Below, one piece after another: positions 62,023 to 64,000 of a DNA stretch of 64,000 nt (position 1 is its first letter; every line of letters begins with the position of its first letter). The notes below the pieces were generated by a model. That model did not search any database. It was not told the origin of the DNA and saw nothing but the letters and a program-made list of their open reading frames with translations. Origin of the DNA: JAUUZQ01 sp964538375 (GTDB lineage Bacteria; Bacteroidota; Bacteroidia; Bacteroidales; GCA-2748055); NCBI GenBank assembly GCA_964538375.1, contig CAZIFQ010000009.1:44825-108824 (forward strand), written 5' to 3'. A program made the translations under genes and the position numbers.

Positions 62023-62739
62023 TTAATTTCTTCTCATGATTGAGTTTGTGATACGTTCTCTTACAGGTACTTTTCTTATTTCAAATTCTTCCATTAGTCC
62101 ATTATCATAATACTGAATTGACAATTTTTCTAATTCAATTTTGTTTTCTAATATTTCCAAAATTCCAATTCTTACTTCTGGCTTGTTATAGCATCCTGCT
62201 GAACCCAAATTAATATACCGACACCTACCCGTTTTATCATCTTCTTCATGCACATGTCCATAGAATATCATTTCAGAATCTATTCCATTAAATAAAATGT
62301 CCAATTCTTCTATGCTTGGATTCTCTATTCTTGAAGCAAACCAATTCTGTTTTTTATTCAAGCCATAATGTTGAAAAGTTAATTTTCTATCTCTACCTAT
62401 CGGGTAATCTCTTGAAAACTTCCATTTCTTTACTCTATTTCTATAGTCATTGCCTACTTGAAGATTTGTCCAGCTTCGATGTCTTACTTCTTCTTCACTC
62501 ATCCAATTTGGTATTGGGTTTGGTAATCCGTACGCATACCAATAATCATGATTTCCCATGACAAAATCCATTTCTTCAATTGAAAATGCAAAATCTATAC
62601 ATTCCTTTGGATATGGACCAATTCCAATCAAATCACCAACATGAAATATCTTCTCACAACCATTGTCTCGAAATGTTTCAACTCCCTTTTTTAACGCAGG
62701 TAAATTTCCATGAATATCTTGAAATATGCCCAATTTCAT
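62023..62739 (-). CDS. Calcineurin-like metallophosphoesterase
   Basis: A 238-residue enzyme of the YfcE/MJ0936-like type: GIFQDIHGNLPAL (Asp8, His10), FHVGDLIGIGPYPKECIDF, FVMGNHDYW, and GHVHEEDDKTGRCRYINLGSAGC. All metal-binding motifs are present. It hydrolyses phosphodiesters or small phosphate esters; the substrate is unknown. It stands alone between the IS110 relic and a flavoprotein gene. Confidence 0.85.
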   Translation of the reverse strand: MKLGIFQDIHGNLPALKKGVETFRDNGCEKIFHVGDLIGIGPYPKECIDFAFSIEEMDFVMGNHDYWYAYGLPNPIPNWMSEEEVRHRSWTNLQVGNDYRNRVKKWKFSRDYPIGRDRKLTFQHYGLNKKQNWFASRIENPSIEELDILFNGIDSEMIFYGHVHEEDDKTGRCRYINLGSAGCYNKPEVRIGILEILENKIELEKLSIQYYDNGLMEEFEIRKVPVRERITNSIMRRN

Positions 62740-62917
62740 TCTAGCAATTTTTTGGATAATTGTTTTCTTTATTTACTTGTAGCTAACGTTTTGAAAGTAT
62801 GATTAGTACCGATATATGTAAGGTTAATTATTTTTGTTTTGGTTAGAGCTAATTTAATAGTTTTTGATCAATATATCGAATAGCCAGGTACTAATTATAC
62901 TGTGTGTTATCTGCTGG

Positions 62918-64000
62918 CTATTTATTATTCAACTGATGTGCTAAATAAACACCTGTGCTTGCGCAAGCTTGAATTAAATAACCTCCAGTTGGCGCATCCC
63001 AGTCAAGCATTTCTCCAATGCAGAAATGGTTTTTTATTTTTTTTATTTCAAAATTGGAATCTATAGCATTTAAATTGATCCCTCCCGAAGTAGATATTGC
63101 CTCATCAATTGCGGCTGAATCGACAATTGTTAGTGGGAAATTTTTAATGAATCTAGCCAAAGTTTGAATGTCTAAAAACTCCTCTTTTGTCAGTGTTCCT
63201 TTTATGAGTTCTATTACAACACGAGATAATTTTATTTTTTTCCTTAAAGTAATAGTTGTGTTTGATTTTGAGCGAGTTATCTTTTCAGTTAGGTTTGATA
63301 AATTGTATGTTGGTTTAAAATCAGCATAAACCACAACCTCATTTTTTGAAGCTAAAATCGCTTGTATTTCGGGGCTTAATCCATAAATCGCATTACCCTC
63401 TATTCCAAATTTTGTGATTACCGCTTCACCTTTCTGAATTTTATTATTTAGTGAAATTGAAATATTTTTTAGTGGTTTACCTTCATTGTTTTGGATGAAC
63501 TTTTCATGCCATTTAATCCTATAAGCACAATTTGAAGATCTAAATGGCAATGTGTCAATTCCCTTTTTATTAAATACATTTAACCAAGAACCATCGGACC
63601 CAGTTACTTTCCAACTCGAACCACCTAAGGCAAAAACGGTATAGTCCGACTTTATAATTTCCTTAGAATTGAATTCTAAAGAATTTTCTTTATCCCAATT
63701 GGTGAAGGTCTTGTTGAATTCAAATTTGACATTTTTATTTATCAAATACATTTCTATGCATTTCAAAACTTTAATGGGCTTGATCCCCTTTTCAGGGAAA
63801 ACCCTTCCACTACTACCAACAAAAGTTGGAATCCCCAAACTTAACAACCATGTTCTTAAAGCAGCATTGCTAAAATTATCTAAAGCGTTATCTAGAAATG
63901 AAGCCGGAGTATATCTAGATTTGAAACTAGAAAGTTCTTCAGAATTTGTAAGGTTGAAGCCCCCATCACCAGCTACTAAAAATTTACGTCCGAGAGAAGT
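62918..64000 (-). CDS. HI0933-like flavoprotein (TIGR03862 type), N-terminus off the right edge
   Basis: The frame is open from the stop at 62918 to base 64000 (360 codons), so the N-terminal Rossmann motif is outside the window. Visible motifs are GRKFLVAGDGGFNLTNSEEL near the edge, WLLSLGIPTFVGSSGRVFPEKG, DYTVFALGGSSWKVTGSDGSW, ITKFGIEGNAIYGLSPEI, TSGGINLNAIDSNFEIK and HFCIGEMLDWDAPTGGYLIQACASTG. This is the HI0933/TIGR03862 family of FAD-binding oxidoreductases, about 400 residues, with no established reaction. A TTG at 63847 is internal, not the start. Confidence 0.88.
   Translation of the reverse strand, partial: TSLGRKFLVAGDGGFNLTNSEELSSFKSRYTPASFLDNALDNFSNAALRTWLLSLGIPTFVGSSGRVFPEKGIKPIKVLKCIEMYLINKNVKFEFNKTFTNWDKENSLEFNSKEIIKSDYTVFALGGSSWKVTGSDGSWLNVFNKKGIDTLPFRSSNCAYRIKWHEKFIQNNEGKPLKNISISLNNKIQKGEAVITKFGIEGNAIYGLSPEIQAILASKNEVVVYADFKPTYNLSNLTEKITRSKSNTTITLRKKIKLSRVVIELIKGTLTKEEFLDIQTLARFIKNFPLTIVDSAAIDEAISTSGGINLNAIDSNFEIKKIKNHFCIGEMLDWDAPTGGYLIQACASTGVYLAHQLNNK

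Overview
The window looks like chromosome of a member of the Bacteroidota. The evidence is the GldF/GldG gliding-type ABC genes, a secreted protein with a C-terminal type IX secretion (T9SS) sorting domain, GWxTD, DUF3127 and Omp28-type proteins, a double-glycine peptide of Bacteroidota style, an MG2-type cell-surface protein, and several promoters with the Bacteroidota -7 element TAnnTTTG. The DNA is AT-rich and no Shine-Dalgarno sequences stand out. I see no rRNA, tRNA or CRISPR array. I cannot name the genus.

Layout. 1-4.9 kb: start of a large MG2-domain surface protein (runs off the left edge), then a SatD-like HTH protein with a GH2 glycosidase. 4.9-14.4 kb (minus strand): a glycan-related run of sugar-phosphate nucleotidyltransferase, APH-fold sugar kinase, LacZ-type beta-galactosidase, a broken GH109-type oxidoreductase, an EamA transporter and a 7TMR-DISM histidine kinase. 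14.6-19.9 kb: TtcA-like tRNA thiolase, a recombinase-fold protein without its catalytic tyrosine, an MnmC-like methyltransferase, a membrane protein, an FKBP isomerase and a DUF3127 protein. 19.9-25.7 kb: a signalling cluster with a degenerate histidine kinase, a membrane TPR protein of anti-sigma design, a previously unlisted 52-residue double-glycine peptide, an exported TPR-CHAT cysteine protease and an ECF sigma factor. This is my best candidate for an undescribed system.

25.8-47.4 kb is mostly housekeeping: MscS channel, Lrp regulator, RlmB, GWxTD lipoprotein, ABC-F ATPase, DUF1643, RlmD, AGCS symporter, four-PAS hybrid kinase, DUF2461, two tandem thioredoxins (one cytosolic, one lipoprotein) behind a CRP/FNR-like palindrome, pyruvate kinase, HD hydrolase, S37 peptidase, MBL hydrolase, FAH-family enzyme and a DnaQ-type exonuclease. 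47.4-56.8 kb: dnaN, followed upstream by a tightly packed envelope operon surE - small membrane protein - lpxB - spoIID-like - gldF - gldG - DUF4340-like, and a nitronate monooxygenase-like gene. 56.9-62.0 kb is an accessory stretch bounded by insertion-sequence relics (a solo IS21-type end, an IS1182-type transposase tail, an internally deleted IS110 relic) and carrying a T9SS-exported Omp28-like protein plus two unknown envelope proteins. The right edge has a metallophosphoesterase and a flavoprotein that runs off the window.

How the parts may work together: the 9-14 kb enzymes could release galactose-containing sugars from glycans and activate the freed hexosamine (kinase, then nucleotidyltransferase). 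The 20-25 kb cluster could couple an envelope protease and a secreted or processed peptide to sigma-factor-controlled transcription. The 48-56 kb operon joins lipid A synthesis to the gliding/T9SS-linked ABC transporter.
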